In this document: piece after piece, positions 1 through 7,189 of the stretch
Position numbering within the stretch: the first letter of the stretch is position 1
Layout of the letters: each line of letters starts with the position of its first letter
Virus record (IMG/VR): IMGVR_UViG_3300012929_000028
Span: 1 to 45,245 of that record
Length of the DNA stretch: 45,245 bases
From: a virus
Strand: one strand, 5' to 3'
Notes under the pieces: model-generated
The model's database searches: none
What the model saw: the letters and a program-made list of their open reading frames with translations, nothing else
Told to the model about the DNA's origin: nothing
Position numbers and translations under genes: made by a program

Positions 1-119
1 AACTTCTCGAAGAGGAGAGGAATAGTTGTAAGTTCGGGAAAGAGGTGGCTCGAGTCAAGGAAGCGAACCACATCGCGGACGGGCTTGACATGCTGCTGGA
101 GGATCGACTGGTCAATCAT
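1..119 (-). CDS. Hypothetical protein, N-terminal part only (cut by window edge)
   Basis: An open frame starts at ATG 119-117, overlaps the stop of the next gene upstream by 8 bp (AATGATTGA), and runs off the window edge after 39 codons (starts MIDQSILQQHVKPVRDVV). The tight overlap fits the operon style of this strand. I do not recognise the family. A competing plus-strand frame ending at 140 is open too but has no visible start. Its place next to the preQ0 genes makes it worth checking as a DNA-modification gene, but nothing in the 39 residues shows that. Confidence 0.5.
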   Translation of the reverse strand, partial: MIDQSILQQHVKPVRDVVRFLDSSHLFPELTTIPLLFEK

Positions 120-435
120 TCTTCCCCATCATCTCCTTGAGAGATACGAACCCTTCGACGTTCGCTACTGGATGTTTGGATACGAGCTTCTGGATCGATT
201 GCTGGAGAAGATAGAGCTTGACGTAGGTCATGCGTGCGTAGTTAGCTAGATCCACTACCTCGAACATAGCCTCTTCGAGAGTGTCTGTACCTAGGAACTT
301 GAGTGGACCGTACTTCTCCTCTCCTCGCTGCATTCGTGTGCTTGTCTCGTCCCAGAATGCCTGATTAGCATCTCTTAGCTGAGTCGTAAACTCTTCAGCC
401 AAATCGCTTGGCGTTGGCTGCTCGGACTCTGGCAT
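112..435 (-). CDS. MazG-like / dNTP pyrophosphohydrolase-type small protein
   Basis: This is a 107-residue, probably all-helical protein. Residues about 36-75 carry R-G-E-E-K-Y-G followed by an E-E-A-x-x-E-V-x-D-L-A-N-Y-A helix. That is the layout of phage all-alpha NTP pyrophosphatases, where acidic residues on two helices bind Mg2+. The ATG at 435 has a strong ribosome site (AGAGGAG) and lies inside the 3' end of the next MazG-like gene (41-bp overlap). Two neighbouring pyrophosphohydrolases beside preQ0 genes would suit control of nucleotide pools. It could instead be an unrelated helical protein; the family call is by pattern only. Confidence 0.55.
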   Translation of the reverse strand: MPESEQPTPSDLAEEFTTQLRDANQAFWDETSTRMQRGEEKYGPLKFLGTDTLEEAMFEVVDLANYARMTYVKLYLLQQSIQKLVSKHPVANVEGFVSLKEMMGKND

Positions 436-691
436 ACTGCTCCTCTGGGTCCATTTCTAGGATGGTGAAGATGCTAAGCAGGTAGACTAGTACGTCTATC
501 GCTTCCTTGCTCATCTTGTCCTGGATCTCGGCGAAGGTGACTGTACCTCGCTGAGCCTTTTTCACGAGGTTAGCTAGTTCGCCTGCTTCACCGCAAAGAC
601 CGAGAGCCTGATGTGGCAGGTTCCAGGCTAGGTCAGGAAACCATTTCTCTACGTCTTCGTGACACTGTATAGCTAGTTCATTGAGCGTCAC
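395..691 (-). CDS. MazG-like nucleotide pyrophosphohydrolase
   Basis: The protein has 98 residues with the MazG signature: H-Q-A-L-G-L-C-G-E-A-G-E-L-A-N at about 27-41 and K-E-A-I-D-V-L-V-Y-L-L at about 62-72, giving the ExxE...ExxD metal-binding set. The family hydrolyses (d)NTPs to monophosphate and PPi. Single-domain phage forms like this usually act in the cytoplasm on nucleotide pools or alarmones. The start overlaps the folE stop by 4 bp (ATGA), so translation is probably coupled to the preQ0 operon. Confidence 0.85.
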   Translation of the reverse strand: MTLNELAIQCHEDVEKWFPDLAWNLPHQALGLCGEAGELANLVKKAQRGTVTFAEIQDKMSKEAIDVLVYLLSIFTILEMDPEEQYARVRAANAKRFG

Positions 692-1287
692 CTGATTGCC
701 TCCATGAACTCCGCTTTTGCTGTTCGATCGTGGTCACCGAACACACCACGCATGGCTGCTGTTCTTGTCTTGACACCTATAGCTCGAGCGCCTCGGATTG
801 CCATACAGGTGTGTTCTGCTTCCATGATGACGGCGACACCTAGCGGTAGGAGATGCGCGATCATACTGTTCGCGATCCGAGCTGTCAGATCCTCCTGAGT
901 GTTAAGTTTTGCCGATTCGAGTGCGACTAGTCGTGGGATCTTGCTGAGTCCTACGATCCTACCGTTGGGTATATATCCGACATGACACACGCCCGTGAAG
1001 GGAAGGAGATGATGGCGGCAGAGCGTCGCGAACGGAATACCCTTCTCGATGACCATGTCAGTGTAGTCGCTGTCAAACATCGTGAACGAGAAGTACTGAG
1101 GAGTAGTTAGCTCGAGAAGGGCTTCGACATAGCGTCGTGGAGTATCTTTCTCTTCAGGATTGTCGACGTCGAGACCTACGAGATGTGTCAGTAGCTTTTG
1201 AGCTATACTGATACTCGACTCACTTGGCTCAGAGGAGAGATCAGCATTGTACGTATACGTGAGATCTTCGTCTATATCAGGTTCCAC
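688..1287 (-). CDS. folE: GTP cyclohydrolase I (first step of preQ0 synthesis)
   Basis: FolE converts GTP to 7,8-dihydroneopterin triphosphate, the substrate of QueD. Zinc ligands are visible as C90-R-H92-H93-L-L-P-F and the E-A-E-H-T-C161 motif; the surrounding G-V-C-H-V-G-Y-I-P core is typical of the family. I chose GTG 1287 as start: it gives 199 residues, near the family's usual length, and has GGAG nine bases upstream. The frame is open further upstream to 1416, but that stretch lies inside queE and looks non-coding. The gene overlaps queE by 11 bp and is the last of the four preQ0 genes. Confidence 0.93.
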   Translation of the reverse strand: MEPDIDEDLTYTYNADLSSEPSESSISIAQKLLTHLVGLDVDNPEEKDTPRRYVEALLELTTPQYFSFTMFDSDYTDMVIEKGIPFATLCRHHLLPFTGVCHVGYIPNGRIVGLSKIPRLVALESAKLNTQEDLTARIANSMIAHLLPLGVAVIMEAEHTCMAIRGARAIGVKTRTAAMRGVFGDHDRTAKAEFMEAIR

Positions 1288-1975
1288 GAACTTGTGCTCC
1301 GTAGATGTAGTTATGAACTTGCGTGTTGAGTCGCCAAGGTAGCTTGTTCTCCTTGATGTACTCGACGATACGTTGTGCTGACATCTCCTCCCAGACAGGA
1401 CCGACGAAGATGTCAAACACGTCTCTTTGTAGATGTTCCTGCCAGAGCGTATGAGCTAGAGCTAGATCAGCTTGTGATGCGATCGTAAACTTGATCGACG
1501 TTGCAGGTCGTTGAAACTTCTTCAGGTTCGCGATTCGCACGTCGTTGAAGGGATCTTCGCCTGAACCTTCCAACTTCCAGTCGACTACAAAGTTACAGTA
1601 ATCGATCAGATCATTACTGACATCTCGCGTCCCGTTGGTAAAGATCTCTGGTGCATAGATCCCATACGTAGTAAGACGCTCGACAAGAATCGCCAGCTCA
1701 CCCTGTGGCTGAATGAGAGGCTCTCCACCCGTGAAGCAGATGTTTCGGGCGCCTGTCTTCTGCTCTTCGTCGGCAATAGCCTTAGCTAGTGACTGGCTGG
1801 TATGGATCTTCTGCTCCGAGTTGAAGAGCTTCGGATCGATCGCGAATGGAGTGTCACATGGCCAGCTAGGACACTTGAGATTGCATCCGGCGAACCTGAC
1901 GAACTGTGTAAGCTTACCTACGCGCGGACCTTCACCTTGTGTCGAGGTATAATGCTCGAGCAGTCTCAGGGCCAT
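1277..1975 (-). CDS. queE: 7-carboxy-7-deazaguanine synthase, radical SAM
   Basis: QueE contracts 6-carboxytetrahydropterin to 7-carboxy-7-deazaguanine using SAM and a [4Fe-4S] cluster. Visible are the N-terminal E-H-Y-x-S-x-Q-G-E-G substrate segment (about 7-16), a cysteine cluster at C31, C35 and C40, and the SAM-binding T-G-G-E-P-L at 82-87. The length, 232 residues, is normal. The cysteine spacing is CX3CX4C (C-N-L-K-C-P-S-W-P-C-D-T) rather than the textbook CX3CX2C. It overlaps queD by 44 bp and folE by 11 bp. Confidence 0.92.
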   Translation of the reverse strand: MALRLLEHYTSTQGEGPRVGKLTQFVRFAGCNLKCPSWPCDTPFAIDPKLFNSEQKIHTSQSLAKAIADEEQKTGARNICFTGGEPLIQPQGELAILVERLTTYGIYAPEIFTNGTRDVSNDLIDYCNFVVDWKLEGSGEDPFNDVRIANLKKFQRPATSIKFTIASQADLALAHTLWQEHLQRDVFDIFVGPVWEEMSAQRIVEYIKENKLPWRLNTQVHNYIYGAQVRGT

Positions 1976-2414
1976 ACCTACCCTCCCATGTTGCGTTGTT
2001 GACTGCTGTCTCCCAGACGTCTACCTTAACGAAGTTGCACATGGGAAACGTCAGTCTTCCCCATGAGCCTATTGTGTAGGCGATACGCTCTGTCGTCGGA
2101 TTGCCCACGAATCTCTGTAGGCCTGGCAGTTCTACATGCTCGAGAGCATCATCGCCTACTTGCATATGTCCAGCGAAAGGATCGTCCATGTTAAGCAGAA
2201 GACGATGGTCGTAGGTTCCGTCGAGGTACTTACGGAACGTACTCTTGATCAAGGCGAAGTCTAGACCTTCGAGCATCCCAGTTCGCGAACGAACCTGACC
2301 TCCTAGCGTAAGTGTGACTTGCCAGGAGTGACCGTGAATGTTTTCGCATTTACCTTCGGTCTCGAACAGCCTGTGAGCCATCTCCATGTTGTGCCTGACT
2401 GATACAGTTTGCAC
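1932..2414 (-). CDS. queD: 6-carboxytetrahydropterin synthase
   Basis: QueD turns dihydroneopterin triphosphate into 6-carboxy-5,6,7,8-tetrahydropterin. Zinc histidines H14, H27 and H29 are visible (A-H-R-L and C-E-N-I-H-G-H-S-W), with catalytic C23, the Y-D-H-R-L-L-L-N motif in mid-protein, N-P-T-T-E-R, and the late W-E-T-A glutamate. The GTG start at 2414 overlaps the previous stop (TAGTG) and is preceded by GAGGGGAGG. The length, 160 residues, is slightly above the bacterial norm. Confidence 0.93.
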   Translation of the reverse strand: MQTVSVRHNMEMAHRLFETEGKCENIHGHSWQVTLTLGGQVRSRTGMLEGLDFALIKSTFRKYLDGTYDHRLLLNMDDPFAGHMQVGDDALEHVELPGLQRFVGNPTTERIAYTIGSWGRLTFPMCNFVKVDVWETAVNNATWEGRYGPETARALYLDTR

Positions 2415-2713
2415 TATTCCTCCCCTCTAAGTGCCTTGAATAGCCTCTTTGCGTCAGCAGTCCAGCCAGGTCCAGGTGTCCATGTACTGAGTTCCTCTGC
2501 TAGATCTTCTAGCTCTTCAGGTCGACCCTTAAGCGTCACTGTTACGGTCGTATAGCCTTCGACAGCTAGATCGGCTACCTTGTGAAACAGTGTCAGGTAT
2601 TCCTGTAGCGTTTCGGGCTTGAGTGCACCCGCTTCTGAGACCGAGGATTCTATCTCTACTGCCTTACGTCTATAACTTGGCAACTTGTTCCTTCCAGAAC
2701 TCGGAGTCCTCAT
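2414..2713 (-). CDS. Hypothetical protein between queD and queC
   Basis: The product is 99 residues, unrecognised, with a Ser/Arg-rich N-terminus and a helical, acidic C-terminal half (E-E-L-E-D-L-A-E-E-L). It overlaps the queC stop by 44 bp and ends exactly at the queD start, so it is embedded in the preQ0 operon. The true start is uncertain; a TTG near 2686 would trim about nine residues. Its position suggests a link with base modification, but no motif supports that. Confidence 0.6.
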   Translation of the reverse strand: MRTPSSGRNKLPSYRRKAVEIESSVSEAGALKPETLQEYLTLFHKVADLAVEGYTTVTVTLKGRPEELEDLAEELSTWTPGPGWTADAKRLFKALRGEE

Positions 2714-3386
2714 AAGGAGTCAGATCGGGAACTCCTGCATTGTGTAGTGCTTCCTGGCGTTCGACACACGTTCCGCATCTGCCGCAGTGTTGTTCTCGAC
2801 CGTTATAGCACGACCAGGTCTTCTCGATGGGAACTGCGAGTACCTGAGCGAGAGTTGCGATATCCGTTTTTGACTGTAGGATGAACGGTGTGTAGATATG
2901 GAAGTTCGGATGGACAAAGCCCTCATTTGCGATCCTGATTGCCGAACGCATAGCCTGAATGAAACCAGGTCGACAGTCAGGATAGATCGCGTGATCACCG
3001 GAGTGGATAGCCGTAGCGACGTAATCGCCCTTGATCGAGATACAGAATGCTGCAGCAATCGAAATCATGGCCATATTACGGTTCGGTACGACTGTCGCTT
3101 TCATAGTTTCGGCTGCGTAATGCCCTTCCGGAACTACAACGGTATCGTCGACTAGAGCCGAACCGCTAAGCTCTGTGATCCAGCCGAAGTCCGTGAAGTC
3201 GAAGACTCGCTGCTCAATTCCGAGCAGGTTACAGACCTCTCCTGCCGCACTGATTTCACGAACGTGACGCTGTCCGTAATCGAAGCTGAGTACGAACGGC
3301 CGACGGTTATCCTGAAACAGGAGCTTGTATAGCATCGTGATACTGTCGAGGCCACCACTTACGATTGCGACGCCATCGTTGTCCAT
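2670..3386 (-). CDS. queC: 7-cyano-7-deazaguanine (preQ0) synthase
   Basis: QueC converts 7-carboxy-7-deazaguanine to preQ0 with ATP and ammonia. The PP-loop S10-G-G-L-D-S15 is near the N-terminus; S-F-D-Y-G-Q-R-H and P-N-R-N-M match the family. A C-terminal zinc site reads C-x8-C-x2-C-x2-C (ending C-G-R-C-G-T-C). The length is normal at 238 residues. ATG 3386 follows CGGAGGAGAATAAC. With queD, queE and folE this completes GTP to preQ0. It is the plain QueC form, without an amidotransferase fusion. Confidence 0.95.
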   Translation of the reverse strand: MDNDGVAIVSGGLDSITMLYKLLFQDNRRPFVLSFDYGQRHVREISAAGEVCNLLGIEQRVFDFTDFGWITELSGSALVDDTVVVPEGHYAAETMKATVVPNRNMAMISIAAAFCISIKGDYVATAIHSGDHAIYPDCRPGFIQAMRSAIRIANEGFVHPNFHIYTPFILQSKTDIATLAQVLAVPIEKTWSCYNGREQHCGRCGTCVERQEALHNAGVPDLTPYEDSEFWKEQVAKL

Positions 3387-3387
3387 G

Positions 3388-5538
3388 TTATTCTCCTCCG
3401 AGTATGTTATACGTTGTCATACGGCCTTCGCCGCCGACGGTAACTAGTCCGCGCATGTTCAATGTACGGTAGATGTCATCCATTTCGCGAGCCGTTAGAT
3501 GATACATTTGCATAAGTCGTGTACGAGGCATTGAACCTGATTTGGTTACTGCATTCAGACACAGTTGAATCTTGTGCTCGATTTCACCTCGACCCAGCTG
3601 ACTAGTTACGTCTTGTGCAAACCTCCTCCATGAGTCGCCATACGATGCGGCGCGGAGGATATGAAGCTCAGTAATCTCCACAGGAGGAGCTGGTGATTCC
3701 GCTACCGCTAGCAGGAGCGCACATTTGAGAATCGACACCGCTAGCCGAACGTTCATAGGTACTAGGGTCTCCGAGAGTTCTCCTGACCTCGAACCTATGT
3801 CGGTTAGTGTCTGCTCAAGTTCGTTGTATCTGCCCCAAGCGTCTGGCGTCATTCTTGCTTCGTGAACGACCTTTTGTACCCCGGCTACCTTGCCGTTAAT
3901 GACAATAGGTACGTTGCTATCGAATATTGAGCTGATCTCTCGGAGCTCGGTCTTGATCCTATCTCGTCCCTTGGTATTCTTCTCTACTGGAGGTCCTAGG
4001 GGCTTGACTTTTGTTGGATCGGCTTCTGCCGTCACGATGATGAACCTTGGAAGGAATCCAGAATCAACATGTTCGTAGGTGAGTAGCCGAGTCATCTTAG
4101 ACTTAATGCCCCCAGTGAACAGGATGAATAGTGGATTGCGTATAATGATCTCCTCCTTTCGCAGGAGGCGCTTTTGATCCCTTCCGTCGTAGAGCTTGGT
4201 AAAGAACTCTGGCATACCTGCCAAGTAGTCCTTTTTGGACATCTGTTGTATGAGACCAGTGAACTCGTCCCGGAGGAATACTGACGGTACGCCCTTGCGT
4301 GCCTGGAGAGCGGTCATCAGACCCTCGATAGAGCCGTCTGTCGCCATCAGAGTATTGTCGTCGATTTCGGTCACTATGTCCATGCCTAGTTCCATCGCTG
4401 TTGACTTGCGTGTCAACGTCGTTTCCGCCAGAATCATAAACCACAAGTTCGGACGGATAGTCCCATACGATGTAGGCAATTTGACGCTCCCCGAGAGAAG
4501 TGCGGAGAGGCATGTAAATGCGGTTGCCACGTGATACTGTTCTGGAGCGTCTCCTACCGTCTTTGCCCACGCTACATACCTATCTACGAAGGACTGACTC
4601 GAATTTCCTACTCTTGCCGTCTCTTCGGCTGTAAGTAGGCTAAGTTCGTCTCCAGGAGGCAGTGTTTGTATTCTCCTGTTTTCGTTAAACCTACTCTTAG
4701 CTCTGCAGATGTCCTTCCAGAGACGTACATCGTCATCTGCAAACTTATTGCAGAGAGCATCTCTACACACCTGGAACGTATCTGCAAGAGATAGGTTACC
4801 TTCGAAACAGTACATTTCCAGTCGGAAGAGAGCTGCAGAGCGATCGGCTTCAGGCGCCCTGTGGAATAGAGTAAACGCTGCACCGCTAACCCTAAACCTG
4901 TTACGCTCTAGGATCTCCGATCCCTTTTCTGGAATTAGATCTGGGAACGGAATGTCTAGGTACTCGTATCCTTCAACCTGAGGATACATGTCGAAGGCGT
5001 TAAGCTCATAACTGTTGTCATTCCAGTCTATGATTTTAACCTGGTATGGCTCTACGTTTTCGTACTTGTAATTGTACGTACCTGGAACGCGGAGTAGCTG
5101 TGTTAGGTCCCAGCCTGATCTGTCTGATCCTTCTTGTGCGTGCCCGTAGGCTATCCTACGCGAAGCAGCTTCTGCATCTTCACCTGGTACTAGATACTTT
5201 AGTGTCCAGATCGCCTGGTACCTGCCAGGACTAGTTTCTAGTGCGAGAGTCGGCTTAACTTGTAGCAGTTCTGGACTACAGGCATCTAGATCTGCCCAAA
5301 CGCAGGATACTGTATCTACGTTGGATTTGTTTCGCCTTGCTTCTGTCAAGAGTTGCGGACAGAAATAGACGTTCTCAATTTGAGCTTTGAGTCTGGAGAA
5401 GCTTATTGCTTCCTTCAATTGATCTGGATACTTGAAGAACTTCTCCGTAAACTTGCCTGTTGTACGTCGCGATGCGACACACATATAGCCTTTAGCATTG
5501 CCGTAGGCTGCCTCGAAGAATTCGGCCAAACCAGGCAT
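3388..5538 (-). CDS. Primase-helicase (AEP/RepB-like primase plus DUF3987-like ATPase)
   Basis: This 716-residue protein is presumably a replication primase/helicase. Residues about 1-190 look like an archaeo-eukaryotic-type primase: V-W-A-D83-L-D85-A supplies the paired aspartates, followed by E-T-S-P-G-R-Y-Q-A-I-W. The middle (about 310-560) is a DUF3987-type P-loop ATPase with Walker B F-L-R-D-E-F at about 421-426. Its Walker A is degenerate: A-E-T-T-L-T-R-K-S-T at 371-380 lacks both usual glycines. The last 90 residues look like a winged helix (S-M-P-R-T-R-L-M-Q-M-Y). It lies 1 bp from queC, downstream of the recombination genes. Confidence 0.8.
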   Translation of the reverse strand: MPGLAEFFEAAYGNAKGYMCVASRRTTGKFTEKFFKYPDQLKEAISFSRLKAQIENVYFCPQLLTEARRNKSNVDTVSCVWADLDACSPELLQVKPTLALETSPGRYQAIWTLKYLVPGEDAEAASRRIAYGHAQEGSDRSGWDLTQLLRVPGTYNYKYENVEPYQVKIIDWNDNSYELNAFDMYPQVEGYEYLDIPFPDLIPEKGSEILERNRFRVSGAAFTLFHRAPEADRSAALFRLEMYCFEGNLSLADTFQVCRDALCNKFADDDVRLWKDICRAKSRFNENRRIQTLPPGDELSLLTAEETARVGNSSQSFVDRYVAWAKTVGDAPEQYHVATAFTCLSALLSGSVKLPTSYGTIRPNLWFMILAETTLTRKSTAMELGMDIVTEIDDNTLMATDGSIEGLMTALQARKGVPSVFLRDEFTGLIQQMSKKDYLAGMPEFFTKLYDGRDQKRLLRKEEIIIRNPLFILFTGGIKSKMTRLLTYEHVDSGFLPRFIIVTAEADPTKVKPLGPPVEKNTKGRDRIKTELREISSIFDSNVPIVINGKVAGVQKVVHEARMTPDAWGRYNELEQTLTDIGSRSGELSETLVPMNVRLAVSILKCALLLAVAESPAPPVEITELHILRAASYGDSWRRFAQDVTSQLGRGEIEHKIQLCLNAVTKSGSMPRTRLMQMYHLTAREMDDIYRTLNMRGLVTVGGEGRMTTYNILGGE

Positions 5539-5566
5539 CCACTATCCCTCACCTCGCAAAGGGTGG

Positions 5567-5613
5567 GACGGGTCCGAGGATATGATGGGTGGGAAGGTAT
5601 CCTCGGACCCGTC
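5567..5613 (-). other. 16-bp perfect hairpin in the leader of the primase-helicase gene
   Basis: Bases 5567-5582 and 5598-5613 are perfect inverted copies (GACGGGTCCGAGGATA) around a 15-base loop, 29 bases before the primase-helicase ATG and just after the stop of the DUF669-like gene. No T-run follows on the minus strand, so it is not a classical terminator. An mRNA processing, attenuation or protein-binding role is inferred. Confidence 0.7.
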
Positions 5614-5628
5614 GTCTATGGTGTGCTG

Positions 5629-6132
5629 CTACGGCAGAAGGCTTGCCGTCTTACTAGCACCACTAGGCTTGGCCGGGTTGCTAGCACCGTTTGCTGCATT
5701 TGCATCGTGAGGAGCGAATCGCCGAATGTCGACCCACATCGACGCGTCGTCGTCGGGGTTCTCTTCCTTCCGCTTCTTGTTGACGCCACGAATGACGTCG
5801 ATATCACGCCCGACGTAGAACGAGGGAGAGTCAGGAATCGTTAGCTCTCCGTTTGCGAAACAGTTATCGTACTCGCCGAGTGCCTTGAGGATGTTAACGA
5901 TCGTGTAGAGCGCCCCCGACCAGAGGCAGGCGTTCTGCTGCATGTCCTTCTCGGCGTACTTACCGTCTTGAACGGTAAGCGTAAAGTTGAGCATCGGCTT
6001 GCCAGGATTGGCTTGCGACTTCGACTCGACCTTCTCGGCATCGGTGATGACGCACCAGAAGCGTCCCGAAGGTAGTGGGTCCCACGAGCCAGACTTGGCT
6101 TCCTGATCGCTGACGTTAACCTTGATCGACAT
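5629..6132 (-). CDS. DUF669-like protein, probable ssDNA-binding/recombination accessory
   Basis: The protein has 167 residues. A beta-rich core with W-D-P-L-P-S-G-R-F near the start and V-G-R-D-I-D-V-I near residue 107 is followed by a flexible, Ala/Asn/Pro-rich tail. The fold pattern and its place directly after a Sak4-like ATPase gene resemble DUF669 proteins of other phages, which accompany that ATPase. Single-strand DNA binding is inferred, not shown. It lies 4 bp from the upstream gene. Confidence 0.6.
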   Translation of the reverse strand: MSIKVNVSDQEAKSGSWDPLPSGRFWCVITDAEKVESKSQANPGKPMLNFTLTVQDGKYAEKDMQQNACLWSGALYTIVNILKALGEYDNCFANGELTIPDSPSFYVGRDIDVIRGVNKKRKEENPDDDASMWVDIRRFAPHDANAANGASNPAKPSGASKTASLLP

Positions 6133-6136
6133 TGAG

Positions 6137-7189
6137 CTACTCCTTGGTGATCATGTTGTAGAGATCTGACATGTTGGGATCTTGGACTAGTAGTGGTAGG
6201 TTTCCTGAGCGGTCCTTGGTGACATATCCTTCGAGTGCACCTGTCATGAGTATACGTATGATTTCTGTAGCCTTCGACTCGTCACCTGTCTGCTGTTGTT
6301 TGGTATAGAGGTACATGACCTGGTCGAAGAGCCCTGCGACCTGATTGGTCAGCTTGCCTGGTAGGTCAGGCTTCTTCCACAGGGTGCCTCTGTTATCCCG
6401 ATCATCCTGTTCGTGACAGATCAAGATGAAGTTGATCGGGAGATCGCGGAACCGTCGGAGATATAGCCTCATGCGGTTCGTTGACTTACCCCAGTCGTGT
6501 AGAGCGGGGACGTCCGGGTCACGGTCTGGATGACTAGAGATGGTTCCCTTCATCACCCAGTCCATGTTGATCTTCTGTAGCTCAGTACCTGTGTCGACTA
6601 CGACCGTTTTGTAGTCGCAACCGTCCTTGGTGTTGTAGCATTGACGGTCGAGCTCGTCATATACTATCTCGAACTCTTCCCAGGTCACCGACCCTCGAAC
6701 GCTTGGGTCAGGAAGGATCATGATATCCTTGGAGACCTGCTTGATCGTATTCGCACCTGCTTCAGCGTTAACGAACATGACAGGAGACATGGCCTTACAG
6801 AGCGCAGCGGTAGCAGCCAGCCGCGTCTTACCTGAACCAGGTCGTCCGTAGATCAGCTGGTTGATGAGAGGCTTAGCTTCACCGACAGGTGCAATCGGAA
6901 TACCAGCGAACATTCGCACTTCGCGACGTGACATATCGTGTGTGTCTGGTGACGTATTCCTGAAATCGTTCTGCGGTTCAGGAGGAATGACGGGCAAGTC
7001 CTCTACACCTGTTCCTATGAATGAAGCTCTGCCGCCGTAGTTGTCGCGATCAGCTAGGATTCGGAGCTCGTCGCTAATCTCTCCTGCTTGAGGTTCGTCA
7101 GGGTCGTAGTGGTGAATGTCTCGAAGAGGTTCCTTCTTGACTCCGCCGGGAAAGAGATCGTCGTCTGGAATGTCTTCTACATCTTCCAT
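6137..7189 (-). CDS. Sak4-like RecA-fold ATPase, single-strand annealing/recombination
   Basis: This 350-residue protein has an acidic, disordered first 100 residues and then a RecA-type ATPase core: Walker A G115-R-P-G-S-G-K-T122 and Walker B Y-K-T-V-V-V-D199-T. C-H-E-Q-D-D further on fits the sensor region. This matches the AAA_24/Sak4 group of phage recombinases. It overlaps the Cas4-like nuclease stop by 1 bp and precedes the DUF669-like gene, a common phage recombination trio. Confidence 0.8.
   Translation of the reverse strand: MEDVEDIPDDDLFPGGVKKEPLRDIHHYDPDEPQAGEISDELRILADRDNYGGRASFIGTGVEDLPVIPPEPQNDFRNTSPDTHDMSRREVRMFAGIPIAPVGEAKPLINQLIYGRPGSGKTRLAATAALCKAMSPVMFVNAEAGANTIKQVSKDIMILPDPSVRGSVTWEEFEIVYDELDRQCYNTKDGCDYKTVVVDTGTELQKINMDWVMKGTISSHPDRDPDVPALHDWGKSTNRMRLYLRRFRDLPINFILICHEQDDRDNRGTLWKKPDLPGKLTNQVAGLFDQVMYLYTKQQQTGDESKATEIIRILMTGALEGYVTKDRSGNLPLLVQDPNMSDLYNMITKE

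Noticed and set aside
3-140. Plus-strand open frame ending at 140
   Set aside because: It would converge on and overlap the MazG-like genes. The minus frame 119-1 starts with ATG in an 8-bp overlap typical of this operon, so the minus reading is preferred.
1288-1416. N-terminal extension of FolE up to 1416
   Set aside because: The extension is Ser/Thr/Arg-rich, lies inside queE and is not FolE-like; GTG 1287 has a good ribosome site.
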